Shown here piece after piece: positions 1 to 8,547 of a DNA stretch of 64,000 nucleotides. The DNA comes from Bacteroidota bacterium (GTDB lineage: Bacteria; Bacteroidota; Bacteroidia; Bacteroidales; UBA10428): positions 744,001 through 808,000 of the forward strand of contig CP065006.1 of NCBI GenBank assembly GCA_016699695.1. The letters are read 5' to 3'. The translations under genes were made by a program, and so were the position numbers. The notes below the pieces were generated by a model. It saw only the letters and a list, made by a program, of their open reading frames with translations. It made no database searches and was not told the origin of the DNA. Position 1 is the first letter of the stretch. Each line of letters begins with the position of its first letter.

Positions 1-2
1 GT

Positions 3-1109
3 GAGCAAACCGAAAGAGACATATCGTGCGGAAAACTCGACGCCTACGATTGGTTAAAGGATATACCCGATTCGCCGGAAGGCACAAAGCTGGTGGAAGT
101 GCGGTTTAAAAACACCCGGAAAGAGTTTTTCTATAACGAAAAAGACCTCGACCTAAAGAGAGGTGAATACGTGGCTGTTGAAGCCGAACGTGGCCATGAC
201 ATCGGACAAATTACGCTCACCGGCACAGTGGCCAAGATGCAACTAAAGCGAAAGAATCCAAAGCATCTGAATAAAAAAATTGTCTACCGTAAAGCTACAT
301 CTGCCGACCTCGAGAAATGGCAGATGGCGCGCTTAAAAGAACGATCGACACTTATTAAAGCAAGGCAGATAGCAGAGAACCTTCAACTCGAAATGAAAGT
401 AAGTGACGTAGAATTTCAGGGCGATGGCACCAAGGCTACCTTTTATTATATTGCCGAAGGACGAATCGATTTTCGGGAATTAATCAAACATTTTGCCCAA
501 TCGTTTAGCGTAAAAATTGATATGCGCCAGATTGGTTCGCGCCAGGAGGCTGCACTTATCGGAGGCATTGGCTCATGCGGTAAAGAACTCTGCTGTTCGA
601 CCTGGCGGACCAACCTGAATACGGTTTTAACCCAGGCAGCCAAAATACAAGACCTGCCGCACAACGCCCAGAAATTAACAGGACAATGCGGTAAACTAAA
701 ATGTTGCCTGATGTATGAATTAGGCACCTATCTGGAAGCTCAGGAAGATTTTCCGGATGTATTGCTCGAATTGGAGGTAGAAAAAGGAATCGCCTATCCA
801 TATAAAAAGGATCTTCTGAAACGCATCATCTTTTACAGCTATGAGCCGGGCAACAGCAGCCACCTTATTGCCGTTCCCCTCGAACGTGTAAAGGAAATCA
901 TTCAGCTTAACAAAAAAGGAATCAAGCCTGAATTGAAAGAGGAGGCTGTTCAGGTGCCTGAAATGAACTTTATCACAGAAGAAAACGACATCAACCGGTT
1001 TAACAAGAAACCAAACCGCACGGATGCTCCGGCCAACAAAAACAAACGATCATTTCACAGAAAACACCAGAAAGGTAACAATTCTGACCGGCACCAAAGA
1101 CCATTGTAA
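3..1109 (+). CDS. ricT: RicT/YaaT-like PSP1-domain protein (5' truncated)
   Basis: The frame is open from base 3 to the stop at 1109, so the start lies before the window. The GTG at 93 is an internal codon: the residues before it (CGKLDAYDWLKDIP and onward) are typical of Bacteroidota RicT. The PSP1 domain covers the middle. Conserved cysteines occur in GSCGKELCCSTW and in TGQCGKLKCCLMYEL, the pattern of RicT, a subunit of the Fe-S-containing Ric complex that affects RNA maturation in Bacillus. The C-terminus is a basic, low-complexity tail rich in Lys, Asn and His. Function in Bacteroidota is inferred from family only. The next gene follows 54 bp later on the same strand. Confidence 0.88.
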   Translation, partial: EQTERDISCGKLDAYDWLKDIPDSPEGTKLVEVRFKNTRKEFFYNEKDLDLKRGEYVAVEAERGHDIGQITLTGTVAKMQLKRKNPKHLNKKIVYRKATSADLEKWQMARLKERSTLIKARQIAENLQLEMKVSDVEFQGDGTKATFYYIAEGRIDFRELIKHFAQSFSVKIDMRQIGSRQEAALIGGIGSCGKELCCSTWRTNLNTVLTQAAKIQDLPHNAQKLTGQCGKLKCCLMYELGTYLEAQEDFPDVLLELEVEKGIAYPYKKDLLKRIIFYSYEPGNSSHLIAVPLERVKEIIQLNKKGIKPELKEEAVQVPEMNFITEENDINRFNKKPNRTDAPANKNKRSFHRKHQKGNNSDRHQRPL

Positions 1110-1163
1110 AAATTGACTTCTGCCTCACTGTTTCGTAACTTGCAGGTTCAAATAGTGTTAAGG

Positions 1164-1859
1164 ATGAAATTAATACTGGCTTCTCTTTTTCTGATAGGAT
1201 TATTTAGCTTTCAGGATAATGGTATGAGTGTGGAGCGGAATAAAATGGTAAATGAGCAGATTGTAGCCAGGGGAATAAAGGACAAAGCTACCCTCGATGC
1301 CATGAGAAAAGTGCCCAGGCATTCTTTTGTTCCTTCACAGCTTGTGGAATCGGCCTATTTCGATCATCCCCTTTCTATTGGTTACGGACAAACCATTTCT
1401 CAACCCTACATTGTAGCCTATATGACCGAGGCTTTGCGGCTTCAACCTTCAGACAGGGTGCTTGAGATAGGCACAGGCTCAGGATACCAGGCAGCAATAC
1501 TGGCTGAAATAGCAAGTGAGGTAGTAAGCATAGAAATTGTTAAGCCTCTTGCAGCAGAAGCCAAGGAGCGATTAATGAGCATGGGCTACTCCAATGTGAC
1601 CGTGCTTGCAGGCGATGGTTACCAGGGCTATAAACTGCGTGCACCCTACAATGCAATTATTGTTACAGCTGCGCCGGAAAACATTCCTCCTCCCCTGCTG
1701 GAGCAGCTCGCCGAAGGAGGCCGAATGGTAATACCTGTTGGCTCGGTACATGCTATTCAATACCTGAAACTGGTGGAGAAAAAAAACGGAAAGATAATTG
1801 AACAATCGCTATTGCCCGTGAGGTTTGTGCCCTTTACCGGCGAGGCTGAAGGAAAATAA
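1164..1859 (+). CDS. pcm: Protein-L-isoaspartate O-methyltransferase, exported form
   Basis: Repairs isoaspartyl residues in aged proteins by SAM-dependent carboxyl methylation. The glycine-rich SAM loop LEIGTGSGYQ is present, as are the family signatures PRHSFVP and SIGYGQTISQPYIVAYM. A longer frame opens at a TTG at 1113, but the ATG at 1164 gives a good signal peptide (MKLILASLFLIGLFSFQ), so I place the start there and predict export, as seen in many Bacteroidota Pcm proteins. About 231 residues, normal length. It follows ricT closely and may be co-transcribed with it. Confidence 0.88.
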   Translation: MKLILASLFLIGLFSFQDNGMSVERNKMVNEQIVARGIKDKATLDAMRKVPRHSFVPSQLVESAYFDHPLSIGYGQTISQPYIVAYMTEALRLQPSDRVLEIGTGSGYQAAILAEIASEVVSIEIVKPLAAEAKERLMSMGYSNVTVLAGDGYQGYKLRAPYNAIIVTAAPENIPPPLLEQLAEGGRMVIPVGSVHAIQYLKLVEKKNGKIIEQSLLPVRFVPFTGEAEGK

Positions 1860-1907
1860 GCAACACATCATCTTTCAAAAAAACATACCCGTTTTATCTG
1901 GTGATTC

Positions 1908-1966
1908 AAAAAAAAGAAAGCCCGGATACTTGCGAAGAATCACTCCTCAGCAAGCATTCTCCGGAC
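1908..1966 (-). terminator. Hairpin plus T-run downstream of the GH97 gene
   Basis: The segments at 1918-1926 (AAGCCCGGA) and 1960-1968 (TCCGGACTT) pair with one mismatch, with a second inner stem CTTGC/GCAAG. On the minus strand the hairpin is followed by CTTTCTTTTTTTT, so it fits a Rho-independent terminator for the gene ending at 2060. It also lies after the plus-strand pcm gene. Confidence 0.55.
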
Positions 1967-2059
1967 TTAATCCTACCTGATAATTAACAAAATTCACTCT
2001 TTACCAATAGCTCTTCTATCTGGATGCTCCACATTATGCTTAAACATTTTAAACAATTA

Positions 2060-4180
2060 TCATTTTGGCATCAGCGAAAGTGCAAACCCACCCCCTTCTG
2101 CCATGTTAAACTCCATTTTCGATTGATTGTCTACCTCAAAATTTTGAATCGAGAAACTAATCGGGTTCTTATCCCAATGTGCATCGGCACCATCGGTATA
2201 GGCAGTTAGCCGGTATTTTTTATTGGCAGGAAGAAAACTAAAATCGATTTGCACTTTACGTGCCAACTGATTGGTAAGTCCACCCACAAACCAATTTTCG
2301 CTTTCGCGCTGCTGCCGGGCAATTACCACAAATTCGCCAATTTCGCCGTCGAGTACCTTGGTTTGTTCCCAATCGACCGGTACATCGCGAATAAACTGAA
2401 AGGCTGGATGTCCCTCATATACCTCCGGAAAATCAGCCGCCATCTGAACCGGGCTATAAAACACCACATACAAGGACAATTGCTTGGCCAGGGTGGTGCT
2501 TACCTTGTTGTTGGGTTTATTACTTTCATAGCTTTCGAGGTTATCTTTTACTTCCCAGAAAGTCTTGCCCGCTGGCAACTTTTTTAGTTTGATATTGAAA
2601 ATGCCAGGGGTATAGTCGATAGGGCCACCCAACATACAGGTGAAAGGTATAATGGTTGCATGATTGGGCGGATTTCCATCGCTCCAGGCGTCAAATTCCT
2701 GTCCGCGAAAAACTTCCCTGGCCATCATATTCGGATAGGTGCGTCGAATACCCGTTGCCTTGATAATTTCGTGGCCCACGATGGCAATATTGTATTTGGC
2801 GGCCGTTTCAACCACTCGCTGGTAATGTTCTACTGCCCATTGTCCATGGTGATAAATTTTGGGTGGAATAAGGGTTCCCACATAACCTGTTTTTACCGCA
2901 CCAATCCCTTTGCTGTGGTAAAAAGCCATTGCAGTATCCAGAAGTCTGTCGTAGTTACCCACATCGCCCGAGGTTTCGTGATGACCAATAATACGGATGT
3001 TTTTTTCGCGGGCATAATTTACCACCACATCGATATTAAAATCAGGGTAAGGTGTGATCCAATCAAAAATTCCTTCGCGCTGATCGCCAATCCAGTTTTC
3101 CCAACCGGTATTCCAACCTTCCACCAATACTGCATTGAATCCGTTTGTTGATGCAAAATCGATGTAACGTTTGACATTCTCCGTATTCGCTCCATGCTGC
3201 CCGCTGGAATAATTCCAGGTACTAACACCAAGGTGCATTTCCCACCATACCCCCATGTATTTCATGGGTTTTATCCAGCTGGTATTTTCAAGCTTATTGG
3301 GTTCATTTAAATTCACTATCAGGTTCGATTCAATCAGGTTGCCAGCACTGCCGGCGATTTGAATGGTACGCCAGGGCGACACAAAGGGAGTGGTGGTTTT
3401 CACTTTCGATCCATCTTCCCATGCTACAAGGGCACTCTTCAGAGTATAAGTCTCCTTGTCAAGATGAAGAGTCATGCTCGCATAGCGTGTAAGGTTTGCT
3501 TCGTGAAAGCTAAGGTAAATACCTTCGTCTGTTTTAAGTGTAAAAGGTGTGTTTACCGCATTGGAATCGGGAATATAAGACTGGGCCAAAGAATTATTTC
3601 GCTTGGCACCTGCATCTATCTCGCTCAACCGCGATTGCGTATAGAGGTGCTCATAAATTTCCCAATCGCCCGGGCCCCACCAGCTCATGTGGTTGCCCGT
3701 GAGGTTAAACTCGGTATTCTCGTCCATAATAACTACTTCCGTAAGGGAATCCTGCTTGGGAAACTCATACCGAAAGCCCAAACCATCGTTATACACTTTA
3801 AACACCACCGAAAACTTCCTAAAAGGCGGAGTTTCTTCTTGCAGGTCAACTTGAAGGCTGTTGTAATTATTTCGCACCATTCTTTGTTCTCCCCACACAT
3901 TCTCCCAGGTTTCGTCTGTGGTTCCGGAATTCTTTGCCACAAGTTTTAAATTAGCTGCCAGCTCAGGCTGGTCTTTCAGGCAAAACCCCAGATGAGAAGT
4001 GTCGATGACCAAAGTCTGGTTAAAATGTACACGGTAAGTTGGTTTTCCATCGGAATCGAGAAAAAACTCTAGCTGAATTGCCCCATCGGGCGATTGAACC
4101 ATAGCTGTGTTATTTCCTTTAGAGCATGAGAGAAATAAAAAAACTAACAAAGGAAGGTACAGGACAAATCTTGTTTTCAT
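2060..4180 (-). CDS. Glycoside hydrolase family 97 (SusB-like alpha-glucosidase), lipoprotein
   Basis: The 706-residue protein has the GH97 layout: N-terminal beta-sandwich, central (beta/alpha)8 barrel with KYMGVWWEMH and VLVEGWNTGWE, and a C-terminal beta domain. The N-terminus ends in a lipobox (FLFLSCSK), so it is probably a periplasm-facing or surface lipoprotein. Glutamates in GHHETS (about residue 402), GHEIIKATG (about 471) and RGQEFDAW (about 495) match the acid/base set of inverting GH97 enzymes such as SusB, rather than the Asp nucleophile of the retaining subgroup. The likely reaction is hydrolysis of alpha-glucosidic bonds. No susC/susD genes lie beside it. Substrate is inferred from family. 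Confidence 0.9.
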   Translation of the reverse strand: MKTRFVLYLPLLVFLFLSCSKGNNTAMVQSPDGAIQLEFFLDSDGKPTYRVHFNQTLVIDTSHLGFCLKDQPELAANLKLVAKNSGTTDETWENVWGEQRMVRNNYNSLQVDLQEETPPFRKFSVVFKVYNDGLGFRYEFPKQDSLTEVVIMDENTEFNLTGNHMSWWGPGDWEIYEHLYTQSRLSEIDAGAKRNNSLAQSYIPDSNAVNTPFTLKTDEGIYLSFHEANLTRYASMTLHLDKETYTLKSALVAWEDGSKVKTTTPFVSPWRTIQIAGSAGNLIESNLIVNLNEPNKLENTSWIKPMKYMGVWWEMHLGVSTWNYSSGQHGANTENVKRYIDFASTNGFNAVLVEGWNTGWENWIGDQREGIFDWITPYPDFNIDVVVNYAREKNIRIIGHHETSGDVGNYDRLLDTAMAFYHSKGIGAVKTGYVGTLIPPKIYHHGQWAVEHYQRVVETAAKYNIAIVGHEIIKATGIRRTYPNMMAREVFRGQEFDAWSDGNPPNHATIIPFTCMLGGPIDYTPGIFNIKLKKLPAGKTFWEVKDNLESYESNKPNNKVSTTLAKQLSLYVVFYSPVQMAADFPEVYEGHPAFQFIRDVPVDWEQTKVLDGEIGEFVVIARQQRESENWFVGGLTNQLARKVQIDFSFLPANKKYRLTAYTDGADAHWDKNPISFSIQNFEVDNQSKMEFNMAEGGGFALSLMPK

Positions 4181-4548
4181 GGCTTCGTTGTTTTAAACAT
4201 CCAATTTTAAAGCAAGTAGTGAAATTTTCCTATTCATCTATGATCAATATGAAGAACCGTAAACATTAACCACTGATATACATGCCATTGCAATAAAACG
4301 AATATGAATGGTTACATGAACTACTTTCCTTTTAGTCCAAATAAAATGGTCTGAAGGTTTTTTGAAGGATTGATTTCAATTGAGTAAAATCAATCTGGAT
4401 TATACCTGTTTTAAATATTTAATCCCCGCCTGAGCGAAGTAAATAGGGATAACTTGGACAGCAAATAAACAAAGCGTTAGGCTTAATCACGATGGTCAAT
4501 ACCAGGTTGGTTTCCGGATAATTAGCCACTGGGTTCTTTTGTCTTTTG
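4181..4548. other. Intergenic region, no feature recognised
   Basis: About 370 bp between the GH97 start and the DsrE-like gene. I see no convincing gene or strong hairpin. It holds the upstream region of the GH97 gene and marks the edge of the accessory array. Confidence 0.5.
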
Positions 4549-4869
4549 TTAAAATGTCACGGTTTTGTCAGCCCAAACTACAAGATTTACACAATCAATC
4601 ATTGTCGAAATCGGACAAGCATCTGTTTCATTTAGTTGTCTTGATTTTAAACATGTCCCACAAGCAAGTATTTCGCCCCCAACATTTACAAATGCTTTTA
4701 ATTGTTCGTCAACATTGTATTTCTCGTGAGTCAAACCTTCGCATTCAACGGCTTCTCCCATTAGAAAAACTTTCACTTCATGCCCTTGTTTTTTTGCTGT
4801 AACTGCAAATCGAAAAGCATTCCATGCTTTTTCAAATTCTTTTGTTTCCAAGATGATTCCGATTTTCAT
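4549..4869 (-). CDS. DsrE-family small sulfur-relay-like protein
   Basis: The 106-residue protein has a DsrE-type beta-alpha fold start (MKIGIILETKEFEKAWNAFR) and the conserved segment ILACGTCLKSR, with two cysteines two residues apart where DsrE/TusD proteins carry sulfur. Proteins of this family move persulfide sulfur or act as uncharacterised peroxiredoxin-like relays; the exact role here is unknown. It is the first gene of the minus-strand accessory array and is followed 14 bp upstream by a methyltransferase gene, so the two may form an operon. Confidence 0.7.
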   Translation of the reverse strand: MKIGIILETKEFEKAWNAFRFAVTAKKQGHEVKVFLMGEAVECEGLTHEKYNVDEQLKAFVNVGGEILACGTCLKSRQLNETDACPISTMIDCVNLVVWADKTVTF

Positions 4870-4883
4870 AATCCGGTATATTT

Positions 4884-5453
4884 TTAAATTTTTGAAATTA
4901 CTAATCCATAATGATATGGCTTCAATAGAAAAGGTTTTTTTGCAATACTAAACCTATTTCTTTCAATCATTCCAAGTATTTGGTCTGGTTTCGGCCTTAT
5001 ACTCAAGTCAGGTCCACGTGGTGTTGAAATATCGCTCCGCCAATGAATAATGCCAATCTTACCGTTTTGCTTTAAAATCCGGAATGATTCGTTTAAGAAG
5101 TCTTTCGGCGAATCGTGATGAAGAATATTAAAAAGCATTACATAATCCACCGAATTATCAGCTAATCCGGTTGTATGGGTCAGAACGTCTCTTTTTTCAA
5201 GTATTACATTGATAATTTGGTTATAATTCAATTTCCCGGTTAAATAATCAACCATCTCGTCATCAATGTCAAATGCATACAAATTCCCCTTTAATAATCC
5301 TGCTGTCGGTATAGTAAAAGTTCCATATCCACTTCCTATCTCAACTAAATCATTTACCCGGGAATCAATCAGCAATTCTGATAATATCAATTCCGTATCA
5401 AAAAAGTCATTCCATATTCTTTCCTCAGGCATTCCGCTATCTCGCACTTTCAT
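4884..5453 (-). CDS. Class I SAM-dependent methyltransferase
   Basis: The SAM-binding motif VEIGSGYGTFTIPTAG is followed by an acidic residue ending strand 2 (YAFDIDDEM) and a motif-IV-like VDYVMLFNILHHD, giving a Rossmann methyltransferase of the Methyltransf_11/25 type. It is 189 residues, at the short end for the fold, and substrate cannot be predicted. It lies 14 bp from the DsrE-like gene in the same orientation. Upstream is a palindromic element separating it from the NmrA-like gene. Confidence 0.75.
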   Translation of the reverse strand: MKVRDSGMPEERIWNDFFDTELILSELLIDSRVNDLVEIGSGYGTFTIPTAGLLKGNLYAFDIDDEMVDYLTGKLNYNQIINVILEKRDVLTHTTGLADNSVDYVMLFNILHHDSPKDFLNESFRILKQNGKIGIIHWRSDISTPRGPDLSIRPKPDQILGMIERNRFSIAKKPFLLKPYHYGLVISKI

Positions 5454-5499
5454 TTTCTTCGTTTATTTATCATGTTTCCAGGATTTTCTTAGCTTTTCG

Positions 5500-5625
5500 T
5501 TAAGTAGGATGGTTTGGTGTCGTGCTGGATTAAGAAACGATTTCCTTTCAGTTTTCACAGACCTTTTTTGTGAGCCACTAAGCTTTGTAAATCTCAGAAA
5601 AACAGATGACCAAACCCTTGCTTAA
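5500..5625. repeat. Inter-module palindromic element, type A (copy 1)
   Basis: Imperfect inverted repeat: TTAAGTAGGATGGTTTGG at 5500-5517 pairs with CCAAACCCTTGCTTAA at 5610-5625. The interior (GTCGTGCTGGATTAAGAAACG, CTTTCAGTTTTCACAGACC, GTGAGCC in order) aligns by eye with the elements at 16331 and 17109. It fills the gap between two unrelated genes. Confidence 0.6.
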
Positions 5626-5626
5626 T

Positions 5627-6502
5627 TTATTGCTTCTCAAATTGTTTCTTTTCTCTTTCTATAAATGTTTTTAAATCTGTCGGTTTTTTACCTGTCAATC
5701 GTTCGTAAAAATCCGAAATCCTTGGCTCTTTCTGAAACCGGGGTAGAAAGTGGAGTAAAATCATTACGATAATCATCCCTTTTACCATTCCTTCACGCCT
5801 TTTAATCCTAAAAAATCTGAGCGGATTAACATTTCTATATTTTATCGGATTGTCAATTGTTTTGTTAATGATCTCCGTTACTTTCGCGAAATTTTCGTTT
5901 TCCAACCCCGTTATTTCAATCGTCTGGTTTATGTATTCACCGAATTTGTCGAGTAGCAGGGCTCCAGCTTCTCCAATATTTTCTATGTCAATCCAGTTGA
6001 ATTTTGCTTTTCCCGATGGTAAAATAATCTCACGTTTCGTTCGAATATCTCCCATTAGGGTAGTAGTCAGATTTTGCATGAAATAACCTGGGCGAAGGAA
6101 AATGGAATCTAACCCGTTTTCTTTTATTAATCGCTCTATTTTGTTGTGAGGAATCACCTTACTTTTCTCTGCTCCCTGTACTGAAAGAAATACTATCTGT
6201 CTTATTTTTTTTTCTTTAATTTTTTGAATCAAGGGTTTAAAATAGGTATCAATGTCAGAAATATGAGGTGGTCGTAATAAAAATATCTTGTCGATACCAT
6301 TTAAGGCATTATCAAATGTGTTAAAGTCCTCGAAATCAAAGTGTGTAAAATCAATGTCAGAAAAGTCCTTTAAAACTTTTTTTGCATTCTCAATATTTCG
6401 GACACCCGCTATAATTTTATTTGACGAATTAATTTTTGTTAGAAATCGAATCACTTCAAATCCTATGTTTCCAGTGGCTCCTGTTATAAGTATATTGCTC
6501 AT
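5627..6502 (-). CDS. NmrA-like / atypical SDR NAD(P)-binding protein
   Basis: The N-terminal ILITGATGNIGFEVIRFL is the glycine-rich NAD(P) motif (GxxGxxG) of atypical short-chain dehydrogenases. Later segments (DKIFLLRPPH, FLSVQGAEKS, FLRPGYFMQNL) are characteristic of the NmrA/QOR2-like group, which act as redox sensors or quinone/NADPH oxidoreductases. The classical YxxxK catalytic pair is not evident, which fits this subgroup. 291 residues, normal length. Its 3' end sits 1 bp from a type A palindrome. Confidence 0.78.
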   Translation of the reverse strand: MSNILITGATGNIGFEVIRFLTKINSSNKIIAGVRNIENAKKVLKDFSDIDFTHFDFEDFNTFDNALNGIDKIFLLRPPHISDIDTYFKPLIQKIKEKKIRQIVFLSVQGAEKSKVIPHNKIERLIKENGLDSIFLRPGYFMQNLTTTLMGDIRTKREIILPSGKAKFNWIDIENIGEAGALLLDKFGEYINQTIEITGLENENFAKVTEIINKTIDNPIKYRNVNPLRFFRIKRREGMVKGMIIVMILLHFLPRFQKEPRISDFYERLTGKKPTDLKTFIEREKKQFEKQ

Positions 6503-6518
6503 TTACAGTTCCTTTTTT

Positions 6519-6690
6519 ATAATGCTCCCTAACTCTATACTCTTTGCAACTTACACATTTTATTTTACCGGAAAAACCTTTTCAACCAGCCCGTGCATGT
6601 ATTCAACACCTGCCCTTGTGTGGCAACAGGCGCAGGTTTTGTATAAGTTATTGGCATTTTGCAACGATAATTCAACTCCAGTTTTTTGAT
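6519..6690. repeat. Inter-module element, type C (copy 1)
   Basis: The gap between the NmrA-like gene and the PIN gene holds GCAACTTACACATTTTATTT followed by ACCGGAAAAACCTTTTC. This resembles the segment at 19535-19610 at the other end of the array (GCAACTTACACAATTTATAT followed by ACCAGAAAACCTTGTC). No gene is evident here. Confidence 0.45.
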
Positions 6691-6809
6691 GCCGAATAAA
6701 ATCAAGCATAGAACCATTTTATTAGTAATAATTACAGTTGGAAAATAAAGGAATGCTATTAAAATAATCAGAAAGCCTAAAAAATAAAGATAAACGGTAA
6801 CGGTTTGGC

Positions 6810-7334
6810 TTATTTCTTTTTCCGTTCCATTTTTAATTCACGCTCAATTAAAAAATCGTTTATATCAATACACCTTACGCCATTCTTTGCTGCTACTCCG
6901 GGGATTTTATTTGGTTTTAATTTGCTTTCGTTAGTTATCAATACGCAATTATGTGTTTTGCAATAAGCAATTAAATACGGGTCGGCTTCTTCTTTTCCTT
7001 CGGCTTGTTTTTTTGCATCGAAAAAACCAGTTTTATATTCTTCGTTTATTATCGGAATAGCTGCATTAATACTGGCTTCATCTGTAGCAACAACCAGAAG
7101 TTTTTTCCATTTCTTAATCCATTTCTTTAAAAAATCCTCTTTGCCCTCGTAGTTATTTATTTCATCTTCAACAAAATCGATTGTTTGAAAACATTCCTGC
7201 CTGATTAATTCTTCAATTTCTTCCCAAATGGCAGTAAAAACAGGATTATCGTATTTAAAAGTAGATTCAAGCATTATTAATGCACTTGTATCTATTACAT
7301 AAATAGTATTTCCTTGATTAAAGTTTAATTGCAT
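6810..7334 (-). CDS. PIN-like protein (DUF4411 type), putative toxin of an IrrE/PIN pair
   Basis: The protein starts with a PIN-domain strand and acidic residue (TIYVIDTSALIMLE). It has further acidic residues in FVEDEINNYEG, KEEADPYLIAYC and VLITNES, the order expected of a PIN ribonuclease active site. The length (174) and the link to an upstream XRE-ImmA/IrrE protein fit DUF4411, whose members are predicted toxins of such pairs. The two genes are 3 bp apart, so they are surely co-transcribed. Toxicity is inferred, not shown. Confidence 0.75.
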   Translation of the reverse strand: MQLNFNQGNTIYVIDTSALIMLESTFKYDNPVFTAIWEEIEELIRQECFQTIDFVEDEINNYEGKEDFLKKWIKKWKKLLVVATDEASINAAIPIINEEYKTGFFDAKKQAEGKEEADPYLIAYCKTHNCVLITNESKLKPNKIPGVAAKNGVRCIDINDFLIERELKMERKKK

Positions 7335-7337
7335 TCT

Positions 7338-8486
7338 TTAGGCATTTAGCAATTGCCTGGTTTTTGGAATATACGACAGCCTTATACCTAAAAAATCTGA
7401 CAGGTCTTTAAGGTCGATTCTGTTCTGGTCAAATGCTGAAAATGCCAATGAAACATATGTCCTGCCTCTTTCCTTTATTGTTTCTTTTGGTATATTTCTA
7501 CCTTCGGGTGTTTTCGACTTGCCAAACGATGGCTTATTCCATGCCTGGTGACGCGATTTGTAATATTCCGGAGTAGTTAGCTTGTTTTCCAATAAACTGC
7601 GCAGGATTGCCAATGGACCAACATGAAAATGATCCCCTAATTCAACGAGTTCCTTTTTAGTCCAAATTTTTTCTCCTTTGGATTTATGCAAAACTACATT
7701 GTTCATTTCTAAAAGCTCAGTAGCAGGAATTAATATTTCGGCAGCAAAAGCGTTACACCATTTCTCGATTTGAAGGTTTGAATTATCTGACAAATCGCAT
7801 AAACCACCATCATTTAAAAGAATATGCCCCAATTCGTGAAACAGGGTGAAAATTTTTGCTGTAGTGTTTTCCCCACCCCCTTTAATAGCTATTATTGGCA
7901 TAATTTCATCAACAATTGAAAAACCCCTCAACTTGTCTTGCGTTAAACTTAACTGAAAAACTGCTATTCCTATTTCTTCTATTTTTTCAATGTAAGCTTC
8001 CAATGCAATATTTATTGAACTAAACTGCCTTACCTCATCTAACTTAAGTTCGTTCCTTATTTTTTTTGCAATTGAAGCCGGATTCTCCTGAATTAATGCT
8101 TTGTATGGGAATTTTGGAATTGCTATACCAGCATCATGTTTTAGTTCAACCAACGAAGTAACAAGCGCCCTGGCTTTGCGAACTGCCAAAATAGATTTTT
8201 CATGAAAAATATTTACCCCTGTTGAATCGACAGTACGCCTGTCGGCAGGCAGTGGTTTTTCTTTAGGAGGTTCTGCCAGCAAAAGGGTAGCAATAGTTCT
8301 TTTGTATGCCTTAGAAAGTTCTTTGAGTTCATCCAAAGTTGGATGTTTTTCACCTTCTTCAATCTGAATTAAGCGTTTTGCCGATAAGCCTGTTTTTTTA
8401 GCGGCATTTGTTCGGTCTAATGCAAGGGCATTCCTTGCCCAGACAAGAACTTCGTAATTTACTGCTATGCCGGTATTCGTATTCAT
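7338..8486 (-). CDS. XRE-family HTH plus ImmA/IrrE metallopeptidase protein
   Basis: An N-terminal helix-turn-helix (about residues 14-70, TGLSAKRLIQIEEGEKHPT) precedes an ImmA/IrrE domain with the zinc motif HELGH at residues 217-221 (FTLFHELGHILLND). A C-terminal helical part follows, to 382. Such fusions act as regulator/antitoxin proteins that can cleave repressors in response to stress. The gene overlaps nothing but lies 3 bp before the PIN gene, forming a probable toxin-antitoxin or defence pair. It starts just upstream of the type I restriction locus. Confidence 0.82.
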   Translation of the reverse strand: MNTNTGIAVNYEVLVWARNALALDRTNAAKKTGLSAKRLIQIEEGEKHPTLDELKELSKAYKRTIATLLLAEPPKEKPLPADRRTVDSTGVNIFHEKSILAVRKARALVTSLVELKHDAGIAIPKFPYKALIQENPASIAKKIRNELKLDEVRQFSSINIALEAYIEKIEEIGIAVFQLSLTQDKLRGFSIVDEIMPIIAIKGGGENTTAKIFTLFHELGHILLNDGGLCDLSDNSNLQIEKWCNAFAAEILIPATELLEMNNVVLHKSKGEKIWTKKELVELGDHFHVGPLAILRSLLENKLTTPEYYKSRHQAWNKPSFGKSKTPEGRNIPKETIKERGRTYVSLAFSAFDQNRIDLKDLSDFLGIRLSYIPKTRQLLNA

Positions 8487-8547
8487 TTTTTCGAATCAAA
8501 AATTAAAGATATCGCTTTTTGAAGAATATTAAAAAACATGAAATTAA

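Noticed and set aside
2660..3151. Long plus-strand frames opposite the GH97 gene
   Set aside because: They are shadows of the coding strand and have no family features.
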